DNA of 41,914 nt, taken from positions 1 through 41,914 of IMG/VR virus record IMGVR_UViG_3300041409_000068; one strand, 5' to 3'. Positions 20,141 through 28,182 of this stretch are shown here, in pieces. Below the pieces are notes generated by a model, which saw nothing but the letters and a program-made list of their open reading frames with translations, was not told the DNA's origin and did no database searches. The stretch is from a virus. Made by a program: the position numbers and the translations under genes. The first letter of the stretch is position 1; each line of letters begins with the position of its first letter.

Positions 20141-20249
20141 CGGGTGTCAGCCTGTCACACGCCACGAAATCGAGGGTGGGGGTATCGATCCCCTGGCCGC
20201 GCGCTCAAGTCGACCGGCCCCCAAAAACGGCCGATCAAACCCCCGCCGC

Positions 20250-20281
20250 CCCTCTGCCCCTAGAGAATGTTCAAAAACCAT
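20250..20281 (+). repeat. Direct repeat, copy 1
   Basis: 32 bases beginning CCCTCTGCCCCT and ending AAAAACCAT. It is identical to copy 2 at 25 of 32 positions, with the ends conserved and the middle diverged. Confidence 0.65.
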
Positions 20282-20314
20282 TTCTGAAATCGGGTTCAGA
20301 CACGCGGCTCCCAA

Positions 20315-20330
20315 ATCAATCCGGATTGAT
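20315..20330. repeat. 16-base perfect palindrome
   Basis: ATCAATCCGGATTGAT is perfectly self-complementary and lies between the two direct repeats. Confidence 0.7.
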
Positions 20331-20403
20331 GAGGGGCCAGCCGTCGCAAGTATTGGCGGTGTCTGCGCGAAAGCGACCTTGGTTACGCGAGGTAAAGCCC
20401 GGT

Positions 20404-20435
20404 CCCTCTGCCCCTCAACATTCCCCAAAAACCAT
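20404..20435 (+). repeat. Direct repeat, copy 2
   Basis: 32 bases beginning CCCTCTGCCCCT and ending AAAAACCAT, 154 bases downstream of copy 1. Confidence 0.65.
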
Positions 20436-20505
20436 CTGGTGCACCGCGGGATCGGTTTTGCGGGTTCGATGGCTGGATTTTTATTTTCCGGGAAAGGTCG
20501 CTGAA

Positions 20506-20751
20506 ATGAGCAACATCATCGGACTGCGAGGCGAGCCGATCCGTCCACCGGGCGAGGCTGATCCTGTCGTCGTCAAAGCCCTGGAGGAATATTTGGAAAT
20601 GGCCCGCTCCGGAGAGATCAAGGGGATGACGGCTGTTTTTGTTCACGCCGACGACACCGTGACCGGCAGTCGGAAGGGTGAGAACACCTATCGGTCGATC
20701 GGGCTTCTCACGCACATGATCCACGATTTATGCGCGGCGCTGTCCGAATGA
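20506..20751 (+). CDS. Conserved phage hypothetical protein (81 aa)
   Basis: ATG at 20506 after GGAAAGG gives MSNIIGLRGEPIRPPGEADP, then VVKALEEYLEMARSGEIKGM, TAVFVHADDTVTGS and a helical LLTHMIHDLCAALSE end. The GExxxMAxVFVHADD block occurs in many proteobacterial phage proteins of unknown role. The in-frame stretch upstream to 20176 is in the non-coding block and lacks coding character, so I start at 20506. ATGA overlap downstream. Confidence 0.7.
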   Translation: MSNIIGLRGEPIRPPGEADPVVVKALEEYLEMARSGEIKGMTAVFVHADDTVTGSRKGENTYRSIGLLTHMIHDLCAALSE

Positions 20752-20918
20752 GCCTGCTCCCGTTCCAGACCGACGACGTGGTGCAGTGGCAGGGTCAGCT
20801 TGGCATTGTCGAGGAGGTCCGCGGCGACCGGGTGGTGGTGCGGACGGATGACGAGATGATGCACATCACGACGCAGGAGCGGTTGCGGGAGATGCAGCCG
20901 CGGCGGGGTGCGGCATGA
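20748..20918 (+). CDS. Small hypothetical protein (56 aa)
   Basis: ATG at 20748 (ATGA overlap) gives MSLLPFQTDDVVQWQGQLGI, then VEEVRGDRVVVRTDDEMMHI and TTQERLREMQP. The short beta-strand-rich core looks like a small SH3/KOW-like barrel, but no family is certain. It is coupled to the terminase large subunit gene by another 4-base overlap. Confidence 0.7.
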   Translation: MSLLPFQTDDVVQWQGQLGIVEEVRGDRVVVRTDDEMMHITTQERLREMQPRRGAA

Positions 20919-22435
20919 TCGAGACCGACCCGAAATCCGGACTGCCGATCTTCCGGCCCGACGGCGACGTGCTGCGGGCGTTCATGCGGGACACCGCATC
21001 GCGGGTGAAGATCATCCAGGGACCGATCGGCAGCGGCAAATCGCTCGGCTGCGCCATGGGGGTGTGGGGCAAGGCGCTCGAGCAGAACAAGCAGGCGGAC
21101 GGCAAGCGCCGGTGCCGGGCGCATGTGTTCCGCGATACCTACGGCAAGCTGGAGGACACCACCCTCAAGACCTGGCTGGCGTGGTTTCCGGAAAACAAGT
21201 TCGGCCGGTTCTATTGGTCGAAGCCGTTCCTGCACGAGATCCGGGTCGGCGATGTCGAGCTCGACGTGCATTTCGTGGCGCTGGAGGACCAGACCAGCGT
21301 CGATTATTTCAAATCGCTGGAAACCACGGTCGAGTGGTGGAACGAGGTGCAGTTCGCGCACCGGGAATTGTTCGACGAGGGCGTGTCGCGGCTTGGCCGG
21401 TATCCGCGGATGATCGACGGCGGGCCGGTGCGGCCGCAGGTGATCGCCGACATGAACGCGCCGGATGAAACGCACTGGGTGCCGATCATGCGGCGCGACG
21501 TGGCGATGCCGGACTGGTTCACCGAGGACCAGCGCAAGGCCCATGAGAAGCCGGAGAGCTGGCAGTTTTATGTGCAGCCGCCCGGCCTGATCGAGCAGAA
21601 GGACGGCGAGGGCGCCGTGACCGGCTATGTGGAGAACCCGGCGGCCGAAAACCTGAAATACCTCGAGCCGGGCTATTACCTGCATGCGATCCAGGGCAAG
21701 ACGAAAAGCTGGATCGACGCCAACGTGCTCAACAAGGTCTCGCCGCGGCGGGACGGCAAGCCGGTGGTGCCGGACTTCAACCGCGCGGTGCATGTGGCGC
21801 GGCAGCCGATTCAGCCGGTGCCGGGCCTGCCGATCATCATCGGCTGCGACTTCGGGCGTCGGCCGTGCGCGATCTTCCTGCAGTGCATCCGCGGGACGTG
21901 GTACGTGCTGCACGAACTGATCGCCCGCGACATGGGCGCCAAATCGTTCGCGCCGCTGCTGCGCAAGGAGATCGCCCAGCACTTCCCGACGTTCACCTTT
22001 GCGATCTGGGGCGACCCGTCGGGCGACTTCAAGGGCCAGAACGACGAACAGGTTCCGTTCCAGATTTTCCGCGCCAACCGGCTGCCGATCCGCGAAGCGC
22101 CGTCGATCCTGTTCTCGGTGCGGCTGCAGTCGATCGAGGCGGTGCTGACCCGGATGAGCGAGGGGCGGCCGGCGCTGCTGGTGTCGCCGACCTGTCCGAC
22201 CCTGATCGCGGCGCTGGACGGCGGTTGGCATTACCGCCGGCTCAAGGTCGCCGGCGAGCGCTATTCCGAGGATCCGGAGAAGGACGAGTATTCCGACCCG
22301 CCGGATGCGCTGGGCTACGCGCTGCTCGGCGGCGGCGAGGGGCGGCTGCTGCTGACGGGGTCGATGGCCCCGAAGAAGCCGACCCAGACCATCCGCCCGC
22401 ACAACCCGTTCGCCGCCATCGGTGCGCGGCGGTGA
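20915..22435 (+). CDS. terL: Terminase large subunit
   Basis: The 506-residue protein has an N-terminal packaging ATPase (Walker A GPIGSGKS at 36-43, an HVFRDTYGKLEDTT lead-in, and Walker B-like TTVEWWNEVQ) and a C-terminal RNaseH-like nuclease (IIIGCDFGRRPCAI and FAIWGDPSGD supplying acidic residues, and SDPPDALGYAL near the end). It powers DNA packaging and cuts concatemers. ATGA overlap with the small upstream gene and GTGA overlap with the next gene place it in one late transcript. Confidence 0.95.
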   Translation: MIETDPKSGLPIFRPDGDVLRAFMRDTASRVKIIQGPIGSGKSLGCAMGVWGKALEQNKQADGKRRCRAHVFRDTYGKLEDTTLKTWLAWFPENKFGRFYWSKPFLHEIRVGDVELDVHFVALEDQTSVDYFKSLETTVEWWNEVQFAHRELFDEGVSRLGRYPRMIDGGPVRPQVIADMNAPDETHWVPIMRRDVAMPDWFTEDQRKAHEKPESWQFYVQPPGLIEQKDGEGAVTGYVENPAAENLKYLEPGYYLHAIQGKTKSWIDANVLNKVSPRRDGKPVVPDFNRAVHVARQPIQPVPGLPIIIGCDFGRRPCAIFLQCIRGTWYVLHELIARDMGAKSFAPLLRKEIAQHFPTFTFAIWGDPSGDFKGQNDEQVPFQIFRANRLPIREAPSILFSVRLQSIEAVLTRMSEGRPALLVSPTCPTLIAALDGGWHYRRLKVAGERYSEDPEKDEYSDPPDALGYALLGGGEGRLLLTGSMAPKKPTQTIRPHNPFAAIGARR

Positions 22436-22923
22436 GCCTCGTCAGCCTGGTGCCGAAGCGCGACCCCAACGCCGTGATCGACCGGCTCTGGCTGGTGTTC
22501 TTCGGCGAGGCCGAGGGCGAGCCGTGGTGGTCGCGATTGCTCAAGCCCGGCTATCGCCACGTCGGGGCCTGCGCATGGTTCGACGATCAGCAGCGCTGGG
22601 TCTATTTCAATCCGGCCCGGCGCGGCACCGTGATCCTGCTCTATCGCGAGGACGAATTCCCGCCGCGGCTGACGCAGCTGATGAACTCCAGTTCACTGGT
22701 GCTGCGGGTGGTGGCGACGCAATCGCGGACGTCGACGCCGTTCGGATGGTGGTGCACCGGGGCGGTCAAGGCGCTGCTCGGCACGCGCTGCCGTGCCGTC
22801 ACCCCGTTCGGTCTGGCCCAGCACCTGCAGGACCGCGGCGCCGAGGCGGTCCTGATGCCGTGCGTTGCCGCCGCGCCGACATCTTCGCCACCTTCCGGCC
22901 ATGGCGAGCCTATTCACACCTGA
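22432..22923 (+). CDS. Conserved phage hypothetical protein between terminase and portal (163 aa)
   Basis: The GTG at 22432 overlaps the terL stop (GTGA). The product contains DPNAVIDRLWLVFFGEAEGE, then PWWSRLLKPGYRHVGACAWF and QRWVYFNPARRGTVILLYRE. The family sits next to terL or portal genes in many alphaproteobacterial phages, and its function is unknown. The last part contains motif copy 3 and overlaps the next gene by 23 bases, so its C terminus serves as regulatory DNA too. Confidence 0.75.
   Translation: MSLVSLVPKRDPNAVIDRLWLVFFGEAEGEPWWSRLLKPGYRHVGACAWFDDQQRWVYFNPARRGTVILLYREDEFPPRLTQLMNSSSLVLRVVATQSRTSTPFGWWCTGAVKALLGTRCRAVTPFGLAQHLQDRGAEAVLMPCVAAAPTSSPPSGHGEPIHT
22858..22867 (+). 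promoter_or_regulatory. Repeated late-region motif, copy 3 (inside a gene)
   Basis: CCGTGCGTTG starts 43 bases before the ATG at 22901, although it lies within the coding sequence of the preceding gene. Confidence 0.5.
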
Positions 22924-23122
22924 CGTCCCCCAAGCCGATCCTTCCATTGCGAGGCAGCAAAAGGATGAGCAGGACCGTGCCGAGGCGGCGCGGTTGCGCG
23001 AAACCCAGCAGCAGCTCGGCGTGGAAACCCGGATTCGAAACGGTAGCCGCGGATCGGCCTCCGGATTCCGCTCGCTGCTCGGATCGTTCGGCAGCGGCCA
23101 GTCGTTGCTGGGCTCGAGCTGA
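22901..23122 (+). CDS. Small virion-region protein before the portal (73 aa)
   Basis: ATG at 22901 gives MASLFTPDVPQADPSIARQQ, a charged helix KDEQDRAEAARLRETQQQLG and a Gly/Ser-rich end GFRSLLGSFGSGQSLLG. Short proteins with a helical middle and an SLLG-type end precede portal genes in related podovirus-like genomes; the role is unknown. The in-frame start at 22865 would lie in the motif. The stop overlaps the portal ATG (TGATG). Confidence 0.75.
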   Translation: MASLFTPDVPQADPSIARQQKDEQDRAEAARLRETQQQLGVETRIRNGSRGSASGFRSLLGSFGSGQSLLGSS

Positions 23123-24732
23123 TGGCGGCCAAGACCCCCTTTGAGCCGAAGAAATCCGCCGGCGATACCGAGGCAGACGACCCCATTTTGCAAGAGATGG
23201 GTCGGCTGGTCCAGCGCGCGACGCAGGATCGCAGCAAGCACCAGGCCCGCATCGCCGATTGCTACCGTTACACCATGCCGTGGCGGCACAAGTTCGATCA
23301 GACCACGCACTCGCCCGACATCGACGTGATCTTCGACGGCACCACCGGCATGGTGCTGGAAGATTTTGCCGCCGACATGCTCAACACCTTCACCCCGCAA
23401 AAGAACAATTGGGTGACGGCCGAGCCGGTGCAGACGCTGGAAACCGGCGACTTCACCAAGATCAAGGACAAACTCGCCGCCTATCAGCGCGTGGTGTTCG
23501 GCGCGATGGGCGCATCGAACCTGTATATGGCGCTGCAGGAAGCCTACATGGACCTCGGCATCGGCACGATGGTGCTGCTGATCAAGGACATCGACCCGAC
23601 CAAGCCGTACCACTGCGAGGCGATCCCGGCGCCGGAAATGCTGCTGACCCGCGGGCCCTACGGCTATGTCGACGGCTACTTTCGCAAGAAGCGATACTTC
23701 CGATCCGAGATCAAGACGCTGTGGCCGGATGCCGATCTGTCGAAGCTCGGCCCGGAGCCGCAATCCGGCACCGATCCGGAATACGACGTCACCGACGGCT
23801 GCTGGCGGAACTGGAAGGAGCGCGGCGACGAGCAGTATCACTATGTCGTCGAGGCCCAGGGCAAGAAGCTCTATCACAAGGATTACAACGGGCCGGGCTC
23901 GTGCCCGTTCATCGGCGCGCGCTGGGGCAAGGACAACACCACGGCATGGGGCTGCGGCCCGACCTATCGCACCATGCCGGAGACCAAGACGCTCAACCAC
24001 GTCCGCTACACCAGTCTGAAAAACTACGACAAGCATGTCGACGGCGTCACGTCCTACGAGGACGACGGCGTGATGAATGTCGACAACGGCGTCACGCCGG
24101 GAATGTGGATTCCCCGCGCGCCAGGCTCCGAGCCGCCGGAGGTCATCGAATCCAAATCCCGTTTCGACGTGCAGGCGTTCCAGCTCGACGAATGCCGATC
24201 GATGATCCGCCGCGCGCATTATCAGGACCGGCCGGAGCAGCAGGGCAAGACCCCACCGAGCGCCACGCAATGGGCGGATGAAGCCGCCGAGCGCGCGCGC
24301 CGCATGGGCACGCCGGCGACCACGCTGGTGCACGAGCTGCAGTACCCGCTGTTCCGCCGATTCGCCTATCTCGAAGGCGTGCGCGGCAAACTGCCGAAGG
24401 TCCAGCTTGAGGGCGTCGACGTCGCGCTGCAGCCGATCTCGCCGTTGCTCCGTGCGCAGGAGCAGGAAGCCGTCGTCCGGCGCGACAAGTTCGCCGAATT
24501 GATCGTGGCGCGGTTCGGCCCGCAGGTCGGGATGATCGTGATCGACATCGTCCAGTACGCCAAGGCGCAGGGCAAGGACATGGGGATCGAGGACAAGATC
24601 ATCCGCAACGAAATGGATATCGGCGAGGCGATCAAGAAATTCCTGCCGGTGCTGCAAAACGCCACCGCTGGCCGACCGGGTGAAGTTGTCCCGCCCGGCC
24701 TCGGCGCCATCACCGGAGCGCCGCTGCAATGA
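23122..24732 (+). CDS. Portal (T7-like head-tail connector) protein
   Basis: The 536-residue protein matches the podovirus head-tail connecting (T7 gp8-like) family: an N-terminal LVQRATQDRSKHQARIADCYRY helix, DVIFDGTTGMVLEDFAADML, LYMALQEAYMDLGIGTMVLL, and KLPKVQLEGVDVALQPISPL with a helical C-terminal crown region. It forms the 12-mer ring through which DNA is packed and ejected and to which the tail attaches. ATG overlaps the preceding stop (TGATG) and the next gene overlaps its end by 4 bases. Confidence 0.92.
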   Translation: MAAKTPFEPKKSAGDTEADDPILQEMGRLVQRATQDRSKHQARIADCYRYTMPWRHKFDQTTHSPDIDVIFDGTTGMVLEDFAADMLNTFTPQKNNWVTAEPVQTLETGDFTKIKDKLAAYQRVVFGAMGASNLYMALQEAYMDLGIGTMVLLIKDIDPTKPYHCEAIPAPEMLLTRGPYGYVDGYFRKKRYFRSEIKTLWPDADLSKLGPEPQSGTDPEYDVTDGCWRNWKERGDEQYHYVVEAQGKKLYHKDYNGPGSCPFIGARWGKDNTTAWGCGPTYRTMPETKTLNHVRYTSLKNYDKHVDGVTSYEDDGVMNVDNGVTPGMWIPRAPGSEPPEVIESKSRFDVQAFQLDECRSMIRRAHYQDRPEQQGKTPPSATQWADEAAERARRMGTPATTLVHELQYPLFRRFAYLEGVRGKLPKVQLEGVDVALQPISPLLRAQEQEAVVRRDKFAELIVARFGPQVGMIVIDIVQYAKAQGKDMGIEDKIIRNEMDIGEAIKKFLPVLQNATAGRPGEVVPPGLGAITGAPLQ

Positions 24733-25004
24733 GCGAACCGCATTGGGGCAACCTTCGGCAGCCCGGCACGACCGAACAGTCGGCCAAGCCCGACAACGAA
24801 TTCGACGCCGTCTGCGCCGAGGTGTTCACCTCCGGCAGCGGCAAGCGGCTGCTCGCGGCGCTGCGCAAGAAGCATTTCGAGTTGGGCGGAAATGCCCGCG
24901 CCGAGGAGCGCGATCTCCGCATCAGGGTGACCAACCAGCAGTTCATCCACGATCTGGAATCGGCATGCGCGCGCGGTCTCGCGGCCGGCAAGAAAGCTCC
25001 CTGA
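24729..25004 (+). CDS. Bbp19-like structural protein (91 aa)
   Basis: The product begins MSEPHWGNLRQPGTTEQSAK, then EFDAVCAEVFTSGSGKRLLA and ALRKKHFELG. The xVFxSGSGKRxLAxLR segment is characteristic of the Bbp19 family found beside the portal in Bordetella phage BPP-1-like podoviruses. Its exact role in the particle is not established. ATGA overlap with the portal gene. Confidence 0.8.
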   Translation: MSEPHWGNLRQPGTTEQSAKPDNEFDAVCAEVFTSGSGKRLLAALRKKHFELGGNARAEERDLRIRVTNQQFIHDLESACARGLAAGKKAP

Positions 25005-25011
25005 CTTCCGC

Positions 25012-25021
25012 CCGTGCGTTG
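25012..25021 (+). promoter_or_regulatory. Repeated late-region motif, copy 4
   Basis: CCGTGCGTTG starts 69 bases before the ATG at 25081, right after the previous stop. A hairpin CCTCAT (25024-25029) / ATGAGG (25037-25042) fills the longer leader. CACGG at 25062-25066 could pair with CCGTG of the motif. Confidence 0.5.
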
Positions 25022-25080
25022 CCCCTCATTTCGAGCATGAGGCAGTTTTCGCGTCACCGAACACGGAAACCGAACATCTT

Positions 25081-25797
25081 ATGACCGACGCGCCTTCGCC
25101 AGCACCTGCACCTGCTCCCGCGCCTTCACCGGCCCCGGCGCCCGCGCCTGCGCCCGCCGCCGCCACGCGGCCGGAAGCGATCGCGGAGAATTACTGGGAC
25201 GCGACCGCCAACACGATCAAGCTGGATGAGTTCACCCCGCACTACGCCGAACTCGCCACTTTCCATCGCACCGAGACCGAGCGCCAGGCCGCCCTCGCAG
25301 CGCGCAAGCCTGAGGATATCAAATTCGAGGTCAAGCTGCCCGACACCGTCAAGGTGCCCGACGGCATGGATCTCAAGATCAACCCGGATGATCCCCGCGT
25401 ACCGGTGCTTCGCGAACTCGCCGTCACCCATGGCCTCAGCCAGGACGTCGTGAACTCGCTCGTGGCGCTCGATGCGCAGCAGCAGATCGCGATGCACGCC
25501 GCCGAGCAGACCCGCATCGCCGCCGCCGACGCCAAGCTCGGCGCCAACGCCAAGGACCGCAAGGCCGCGGTCGGCAACTGGCTCAAGGGCATGAAGGATC
25601 GCAACGAACTTTCCGGCGAGGAATACGAGGCGGTCCGCGTCTACGCGACCGACGCCGAGACCGTCACCGCGCTGGAAAAAATCATGGCCAAGGCGGGCGG
25701 TAACGTTCCCGGCCATCAGCCCGACAATCCCAATCCACCCGCTCCGGTCCGACAGGCAGATCGCTGGTACCCCGACACAGCAAAGAAGGTTAGCTGA
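25081..25797 (+). CDS. Scaffolding-like protein (238 aa)
   Basis: The N-terminal ~30 residues are a Pro-Ala repeat (PAPAPAPAPSPAPAPAPAPA). The rest is helical: LAVTHGLSQDVVNSLVALDA, KLGANAKDRKAAVGNWLKGM and VRVYATDAETVTALEKIMAK, followed by a flexible Pro-rich end. This organisation and its place just before the capsid gene are typical of podovirus scaffold/assembly proteins. The Pro-Ala stretch is low-complexity DNA and may vary between relatives. Confidence 0.8.
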   Translation: MTDAPSPAPAPAPAPSPAPAPAPAPAAATRPEAIAENYWDATANTIKLDEFTPHYAELATFHRTETERQAALAARKPEDIKFEVKLPDTVKVPDGMDLKINPDDPRVPVLRELAVTHGLSQDVVNSLVALDAQQQIAMHAAEQTRIAAADAKLGANAKDRKAAVGNWLKGMKDRNELSGEEYEAVRVYATDAETVTALEKIMAKAGGNVPGHQPDNPNPPAPVRQADRWYPDTAKKVS

Positions 25798-25799
25798 CC

Positions 25800-26801
25800 A
25801 TGACAACGCTTGCTGCTACCAACCCGACCCTGATGGACGTCGCCAAGCTCAAGGAGCCGGATGGCGGCATGGTCACCGATGTGGTGGACATGCTGTCGCA
25901 AGACAACGAAATCTTCCTTGACTCGACGTGGATGGAAGCCAACGGCGGCACCTCGCACCGCACCGCGATGCGGATCGGCCTGCCCGAGCCCACATGGCGC
26001 GCCTACTATCAGGGCGTTCAGCCGACCAAGGGCAGCTATGCCACCGTCGACGAACCGCTCGGCATGATGGAAGCCCGGTCGGTCATCGACAAAGACCTCG
26101 CCGACATGGAGACGGATCTCAACCAGTTTCGTTTGATCGAAGCTGGCGGCTTCCTCGAAGGCATGAACCAGGCGCTGGTCTCGACCGCAATCTACGGATC
26201 GGTCTCCACCAGCCCATCGAAATTCAACGGTCTCGCCGGACGCTTCAACGCGATCACGACTGCGGCTTCCGGCGAGAATATCGTCGATGCCGGCGGCACC
26301 GGCTCCGACAACACCTCGATCTGGATCGTGCAGTGGTCGCCTCGAACCGTGTTCTTCGCCTACCCGAAGGGAACCTCGGCCGGCGTCAACCGCGAGAACC
26401 TCGGCGTGAACAACAACGCCATTCCGCCGGACGGTAGCGCCGGCGTGTTCTCGGCCTACGAGGAGAAGTTCACCCAGAAGGCGGGTCTCGTGGTTCGCGA
26501 CTGGCGCTCGATCGTCCGAATCGCGAACATCGACAAGTCCAATCTGGTCGACGAGGCCAGCGCCGCCGACATCCTCAAGCTGCTCGCGATCGGCATCGAC
26601 AAGATCAAGAAGGTCGACGGCGGCCGCATCGCGGTCTACGGCAACCGCACCGTCAAGACGATGCTCCGCATCCAGACGATGAGCAAGAACAACGTCTACC
26701 TCACCGTCGGCAACGAGGAAGGTCGCCCGAAGCTCGACTTCGACGGCCACCCGATCCGGCTGCTCGACCAACTGCTCAACACCGAAGCGCGCGTTACCTG
26801 A
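25800..26801 (+). CDS. Major capsid protein (Bbp17-like)
   Basis: The 333-residue protein begins MTTLAATNPTLMDVAKLKEP and has FLDSTWMEANGGTSHRTAMR, SYATVDEPLGMMEARSVIDK, FNGLAGRFNAIT, then VFFAYPKGTSAGVNRENLG and KLLAIGIDKIKKVDGGRIAV. It matches the Bordetella phage BPP-1 Bbp17-type podovirus major capsid, which builds the icosahedral head. The gene follows scaffold by two bases and precedes the Bbp16-like gene. Confidence 0.9.
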   Translation: MTTLAATNPTLMDVAKLKEPDGGMVTDVVDMLSQDNEIFLDSTWMEANGGTSHRTAMRIGLPEPTWRAYYQGVQPTKGSYATVDEPLGMMEARSVIDKDLADMETDLNQFRLIEAGGFLEGMNQALVSTAIYGSVSTSPSKFNGLAGRFNAITTAASGENIVDAGGTGSDNTSIWIVQWSPRTVFFAYPKGTSAGVNRENLGVNNNAIPPDGSAGVFSAYEEKFTQKAGLVVRDWRSIVRIANIDKSNLVDEASAADILKLLAIGIDKIKKVDGGRIAVYGNRTVKTMLRIQTMSKNNVYLTVGNEEGRPKLDFDGHPIRLLDQLLNTEARVT

Positions 26802-26851
26802 GCGGCGCAAGCGCCGCCTGCTGCACGCCAACTCTTTGAAGGACGACCTCG

Positions 26852-27328
26852 ATGATTATGGATCGCCAGAACACCTTCTCCAACGACCAGGCCATCACCG
26901 CCACGGCGATCTCGACCAACGTGATCGACCTCGGTCCGCTCGGTGGTCTGCCGAGCGCCAACCTGATCCGGGACATCGGCGCCGGCGAACCGCTTTACCT
27001 TCACATCCTCGTCACCACCGCGCTGGACTCGGCCGGTGAAGCCGCGACCACCACCGTAACGCTGGAAAGCGACTCCACCGCCAATCTCGCGACCTCGGCA
27101 ACGGTTCACTGGACCTCCGGCTCGATCGCCGAATCCGTGGTCGGCGTCGCCGGTTACTGGATTGCCAAGGGCGTTCCGCTGCCGTCCGGCGCTTACGAGC
27201 GCTACCTGGGCGTCCGCTACACCATCGGCACCGAGAACATGACCTCCGGCAACGTGACGGCGTGGATCTCGAACAACCGCTACGACGACCGCACCTATCG
27301 CGGCGGGTTCTCCACCGGCGTCAGCTGA
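26852..27328 (+). CDS. Bbp16-like minor capsid protein (158 aa)
   Basis: A GAAGGACG site precedes the ATG. The product begins MIMDRQNTFSNDQAITATAI and contains STNVIDLGPLGGLPSANLIR, ATTTVTLESDSTANLATSAT and LGVRYTIGTENMTSGNVTAW. This matches the Bbp16 family, a small beta-rich capsid-associated protein following the major capsid gene in BPP-1-like podoviruses, possibly decorating the head. Confidence 0.85.
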   Translation: MIMDRQNTFSNDQAITATAISTNVIDLGPLGGLPSANLIRDIGAGEPLYLHILVTTALDSAGEAATTTVTLESDSTANLATSATVHWTSGSIAESVVGVAGYWIAKGVPLPSGAYERYLGVRYTIGTENMTSGNVTAWISNNRYDDRTYRGGFSTGVS

Positions 27329-27360
27329 GTAGCTGGCGCACCTGATCTGAGGGATTGAAC

Positions 27361-27585
27361 ATGGCTAAGTACCGCGCCCTGGCTGCGCTCTATGTTGGCT
27401 CGCGGCTGATCGCCCCGGGCGAAACGTTCAACAGCGATGACGTCCCCGGTACGCAGTGGGAGCCGCTGGATGACGCGGGCCGCGCTGCTCACGACGACCG
27501 GCACGCGAAGCCCGGCGCCACGAAGCAGGCCGCGAAGCCCGGCGCCAACGTCGGCAAGGCGCATGCCGATAAGAAGGACGCCTGA
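27361..27585 (+). CDS. Small basic structural-region protein (74 aa)
   Basis: After GAGGGA the ATG at 27361 gives MAKYRALAALYVGSRLIAPG, then ETFNSDDVPGTQWEPLDD and a Lys/Ala/Gly-rich tail (AKPGATKQAAKPGANVGKAH). Similar short proteins follow capsid genes in phages and may be minor head or head-completion proteins. The repetitive AKPGA tail is unusual. Confidence 0.7.
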   Translation: MAKYRALAALYVGSRLIAPGETFNSDDVPGTQWEPLDDAGRAAHDDRHAKPGATKQAAKPGANVGKAHADKKDA

Positions 27586-27587
27586 TC

Positions 27588-28082
27588 ATGGTCGGCAAAA
27601 CCTTTTACCCGCGCGATTTTCAGGACAACGCCGTCTATATGGGCGCGGCGAAGACGGCAAACACCTCGGTCGCCGCAGTCATGGTCACCGGCACAACGAT
27701 CTTCACCGTGGCCGGCGGCCCGATCTTCATCGACGAACTTGTGTCGCTTTGCCTGACGGCGAATGACGCCACGGCCTCGACCTTGAAATGGATCGCGGAC
27801 GGTACGGTCGGCGCCGCGACCGATATCACGGGCGCGTCGGCGTCACTCGCCAGCTTCGCCGCCGGCGGCATGGTTGTCTGCAATTTCACCGCGCTATCCA
27901 CCGCGCCGGATTTGATCACCGCTGGCGTCGGCCTGGCATCGGTCAAGACCCGCGGTGTCATCGTTCCGGCGGGCATCATCGCCACCACGATCGCGGTCGG
28001 CTCGACCACCGGGACGTGGAATCACTTCATGCGTTGGCGCCCGATGGCCAACCTTGAAACGACTGTAACTCCGGCGTTCTGA
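27588..28082 (+). CDS. Hypothetical virion structural protein (164 aa)
   Basis: The ATG at 27588 follows the previous stop by two bases. The product is beta-rich with repeated Thr/Ala/Gly: [40 protein letters not shown] and [20 protein letters not shown]. It looks like a jelly-roll or head-decoration protein, although the family is not certain. A strong terminator follows within 30 bases, so it ends the capsid transcription unit. Confidence 0.7.
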   Translation: MVGKTFYPRDFQDNAVYMGAAKTANTSVAAVMVTGTTIFTVAGGPIFIDELVSLCLTANDATASTLKWIADGTVGAATDITGASASLASFAAGGMVVCNFTALSTAPDLITAGVGLASVKTRGVIVPAGIIATTIAVGSTTGTWNHFMRWRPMANLETTVTPAF

Positions 28083-28110
28083 GCTTTCTTCACGGCCTCC
28101 CTCGACAGAG

Positions 28111-28138
28111 ACCGCCCATGCCCGGGCGGTCTTTTTTT
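28111..28138 (+). terminator. Rho-independent terminator after the capsid unit
   Basis: ACCGCCC pairs with GGGCGGT around a short loop, followed directly by a run of seven T. It lies 29 bases after the stop at 28082, and motif copy 5 begins 3 bases later. Confidence 0.9.
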
Positions 28139-28140
28139 GC

Positions 28141-28150
28141 CCGTGCGTTG
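28141..28150 (+). promoter_or_regulatory. Repeated late-region motif, copy 5
   Basis: CCGTGCGTTG starts 42 bases before the ATG at 28183 and directly follows a terminator, so a new transcript probably starts around here. Confidence 0.6.
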
Positions 28151-28182
28151 TCGCGCTGGCGGCACCCGGGCGAAGGTTCGGC

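Larger units (their letters stand above)
20141..20505. other. Non-coding block before terminase, with direct repeats and palindrome; candidate packaging site
   Basis: No gene-like reading frame is convincing over 365 bases. It contains two 32-base direct repeats (20250-20281 and 20404-20435), a 16-base perfect palindrome (20315-20330) between them, and a near-palindrome around ATCGAT at 20177-20191. In a tightly packed phage genome a block like this between TerS-like and TerL genes may be a cos or pac region, but no cut site can be read. Confidence 0.45.

Noticed and set aside
20176-20505. In-frame upstream extension of the 20506-20751 gene
   Set aside because: The extension translates to a Pro/Arg/Ser-rich stretch without coding character and runs through direct repeats and a palindrome; a better start exists at 20506.
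20795-22402. Long minus-strand frame opposite terL
   Set aside because: Low-complexity Arg/His/Leu-rich translation and full overlap with the well-supported terminase gene; a product of high GC at third codon positions.
22693-24729. Long minus-strand frame opposite the portal gene
   Set aside because: Same reason: no recognisable domain, and it lies opposite a clear portal gene.
25081-25170. Pro-Ala repeat as a surface or toxin-delivery motif
   Set aside because: Similar Pro/Ala-rich N termini are common in phage scaffold-like proteins, and the gene position before the capsid explains it.
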